This document shows, in pieces, positions 61,666 through 64,000 of a stretch of DNA of 64,000 nt (the stretch's first letter is position 1; each line of letters opens with the position of its first letter). Both the position numbers and the translations under genes were made by a program. Under the pieces are notes generated by a model that ran no database searches, had not been told where the DNA came from, and worked only from the letters and a program-made list of their open reading frames with translations. This DNA comes from Terebella lapidaria. Lineage: Eukaryota; Annelida; Polychaeta; Terebellida; Terebellidae. Location: the NCBI GenBank assembly GCA_949152475.1, contig OX424560.1:20957106-21021105 (forward strand). The letters are read 5' to 3'.

Positions 61666-64000
61666 ATATATTTATGCCACCAAAGTAACTACATGTACTA
61701 CAAAAATACACAGTGATAATTGTCAACCTGAACTCAGTCATGACAAAATAACGAAATTGTACTGCATCACTCATTGTTGCTCACATAGTAAGTTGGTTTT
61801 AAGTGAATAGCATTCTCAGTCACAGACAAAAACACACGTTCAATTTAATTATCAGTCTATCCTGCACTCTATTGTGTTCAAGTTGTATAATGAGTGGCGT
61901 GTGTCCATTTCACACACAATCCACTTTTTTTTCGTTTGAGTTTTGATGTGTCTATCCCATCTCGTGCCAACTGTAATTATCAACATATTACCGTCAATAC
62001 AACCATTTTTTAACATCTATAGGATAGTAGGAATGGAAAGCATAGTACTCCACGTCTATTACGTCCAGGAAACACTTTTTCGACATGCCGTATGGTGACA
62101 AATATTTTGAATGTATGCGCTGTTCATATCCACATGGATTGAGCACATTGCTGTAATATGGTTTGTGATATTACACTATTTGTGATTATATGTATTATAT
62201 GTATTGTTTTGCACAAATAAGCTAGTTACCAAATACATCATATTTCAATGCGTTTCCGTGGAATCGGCTCAAATGCGGACACCACATTCAAACAAATCGT
62301 GCCCTTGGGGTGATTCCCTGTCCATCGATTCCAAAATAGTCTAACTGTATTTTCTTTTTTTCAGCCCTTTATTCCCAAAGCAGATACTCCCAAAGCAGAT
62401 ATTTAGTATAATTAAATGAATAAAATGTGGAACACAATACAAACTTCAGCTGTTAAGCAAGGAAATACAGCAAACTGCAGAACATGCAATACATCAGGGC
62501 CAGTGGCACGCCACCTCATTGAAATCGACATTTACCTGTCTGAAACATTTACGTCTTATAACCTACAAAATTCCGACAGAATTTGAATAACAAAACACTG
62601 TATTTCAACTTGATTCAAAACAAATTTATGTGCTAGAATAATTGGATGTTTTCATGATTGTGATCCTGATTTTACATGAATCTAGATCTCATGAGATACA
62701 GGAACAGATACGCGAACAGTTGAATTCAACAGTGAATATTAATGTGAGTTTAAACACACTATATGGACTAAATATCAACATCAGCAATGTAATTTCAAAT
62801 AAAAATATGATATCACCCCTCACCATCACACCCATACAGTTGTCCCGCGCCATCCTTATGTGTTCCCACTACCCTCCTCAGAAATCAGAGGTAACTGCTG
62901 TCAAATGGTACATAAATATTTGATGCAGATTCCTCTTCATCTGTGCCCGAGGCATCATGATATGCCATAAAGTGCAGCAACTCTGTATACCTCCTAGTAG
63001 TGTGAGATATACATGTAGTAAGTAGACGTCTGGTGTAACACACTAAAAACGTCTGACTAAACACGTATGGTAAAGGTTGATGATGATGAGATGACATCAA
63101 ATATTCAGCATGAAATAGCATCAGATCCACTCACCACCCACGTATATAGATACATAACTATGGCAATGTGCACTGGCAATGTATAGATTACATCACGTGG
63201 TGAATAATTGTAGGGGCAGCTTGAATTGTACTAATATACAAACCAAATGTTATGACATACATTACGTTTTCGTCATCCTGAATGTTTCTGGAATATGTGT
63301 GGACGTATATGTTTTTAGGATAATATTCTGGAGACCAATGTCACCACTGGTCCAAGTACAGAGAACTAGGTCCAATTAAACCATTACTTTAACTATCCAA
63401 GAAAGAGGGTATTGGACGTCGGTATAACTTTTTATCTACCGAAGTGAGTAACAAGTCTTAACTAGATGTATGCTTGAAGCCGAACCCCCCACTCAATATC
63501 ATTCTGATAATGCTCGCGCGATAATATAATTCCTAGGGAGCATATATTTTTTTCAGTATGGCACCACTTTCACATGATAATGTATCATTCCATAGACCTA
63601 GTTATGTGCGAAAATGAAAACACGTTCCCAAGTGTATTAACTTGAATGTATTAACTTGAACTTACATTGCTTTCAATGTTTTGTTGCGCAAGCTATATCT
63701 GATACCTTTCTGGCATTGTTTGAATTCCTGTCTCACAATCACATTTACGGATGACCTTAGCCGTGTTATCAGCGAGCGCAATAAACCCACAACATAACCT
63801 CCATACCGCTTTCCCACGCCGTGATGGCACGTTTTCACTCTCCTTTCCGTATCACCACCACAATACAGCTGCACCTGTTATCAATTGACGCATAAATATA
63901 AGACGGAGCTTCGTTTCCAAAATAATGATGTAATAAGATGCGTTACAAAATGCAGCTTCATACATTTTGTACTGTGTGCGAGATACGAAAATGCACTGCA

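Larger units (their letters stand above)
51800..64000 (-). repeat. Decayed tandem triplication of a 4.5-5 kb unit
   Basis: Shared blocks recur in order. E block near 51840 and 56945 (CAAATATCAAATGACATATA). CAGCAAACTGCAGAACATGC-type block near 52430, 57424 and 62463. A block (TATACATGTAATAAGTAGAC region) near 53785, 57950 and 63010. B block (AAGATGCGTTACAAAATGC) near 54846, 59170 and 63935. C block near 55470 and 59812. An extra A-like block lies near 56580. Unit 1 is about 51.8-56.9 kb, unit 2 about 56.9-62.2 kb (swollen by a MITE and a LINE), unit 3 starts about 62.2 kb and runs off the window. Minus-strand exon-like pieces recur but no complete gene could be built. Confidence 0.75.

Noticed and set aside
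1-64000. tRNA, rRNA or other classical RNA genes
   Set aside because: No A/B-box pair with a cloverleaf or conserved rRNA core was recognised by eye; a tRNAscan-SE or Infernal run would be decisive.

Overview
The window looks like nuclear DNA of an intron-rich marine animal. The evidence is one spliced gene with consensus GT/AG sites, a SUEL-type lectin domain, and abundant transposons (a tyrosine-recombinase retroelement, a Penelope-type RT remnant, TTAA-inserting MITEs, a foldback-like element, a LINE fragment). The species cannot be fixed from sequence alone; an invertebrate deuterostome or a lophotrochozoan would both fit.

One host gene dominates. It lies on the minus strand from about 48.66 kb to 7.95 kb. 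Eight exons join without a frame break into a 512-residue type I membrane protein: signal peptide, eight-cysteine SUEL/galactose-binding lectin domain, CUB-like domain, sushi/CCP-like domain, short stalk, transmembrane helix, and a 158-residue cytoplasmic tail rich in His and Tyr. Exons 2-8 are packed into 8.5-12.2 kb. Exon 1 (start codon and signal peptide) is 36 kb upstream. I do not recognise a named orthologue.

The 36-kb first intron is mostly a tandem array (about 13.6-45.0 kb) of eight to nine diverged copies of a 3.1-3.5 kb unit, all in one orientation. Later insertions sit in single copies: a whole-looking 4.5-kb Ngaro/PAT-type retroelement (20.6-25.1 kb), a 1.3-kb foldback-like inverted array of ~20-bp repeats (35.9-37.2 kb), an ~0.9-kb insertion with a GC hairpin (39.9-40.8 kb) and an 893-bp TTAA-flanked MITE (42.9-43.8 kb). 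The other copies serve as empty-site controls.

Downstream of the gene (left side, 0-7.7 kb) are duplicated short blocks at 0.3, 2.0 and 3.0 kb, a broken Penelope-like reverse transcriptase remnant (4.8-5.8 kb) and a tandem array of ~337-bp repeats ending in a microsatellite and a hairpin (6.0-7.7 kb). Upstream of the gene (right side) is a six-copy ~134-bp tandem repeat whose units carry nuclear-receptor half sites, including three perfect DR1 elements (50.3-51.0 kb). Beyond it is a decayed tandem triplication of a 4.5-5 kb unit (51.8 kb to the window end) with reiterated exon-like motifs, a 309-bp piggyBac-type MITE and a LINE 3' fragment.

Except for the lectin-CUB-CCP gene and the three ORFs of the retroelement, I could not support any other intact protein-coding gene.
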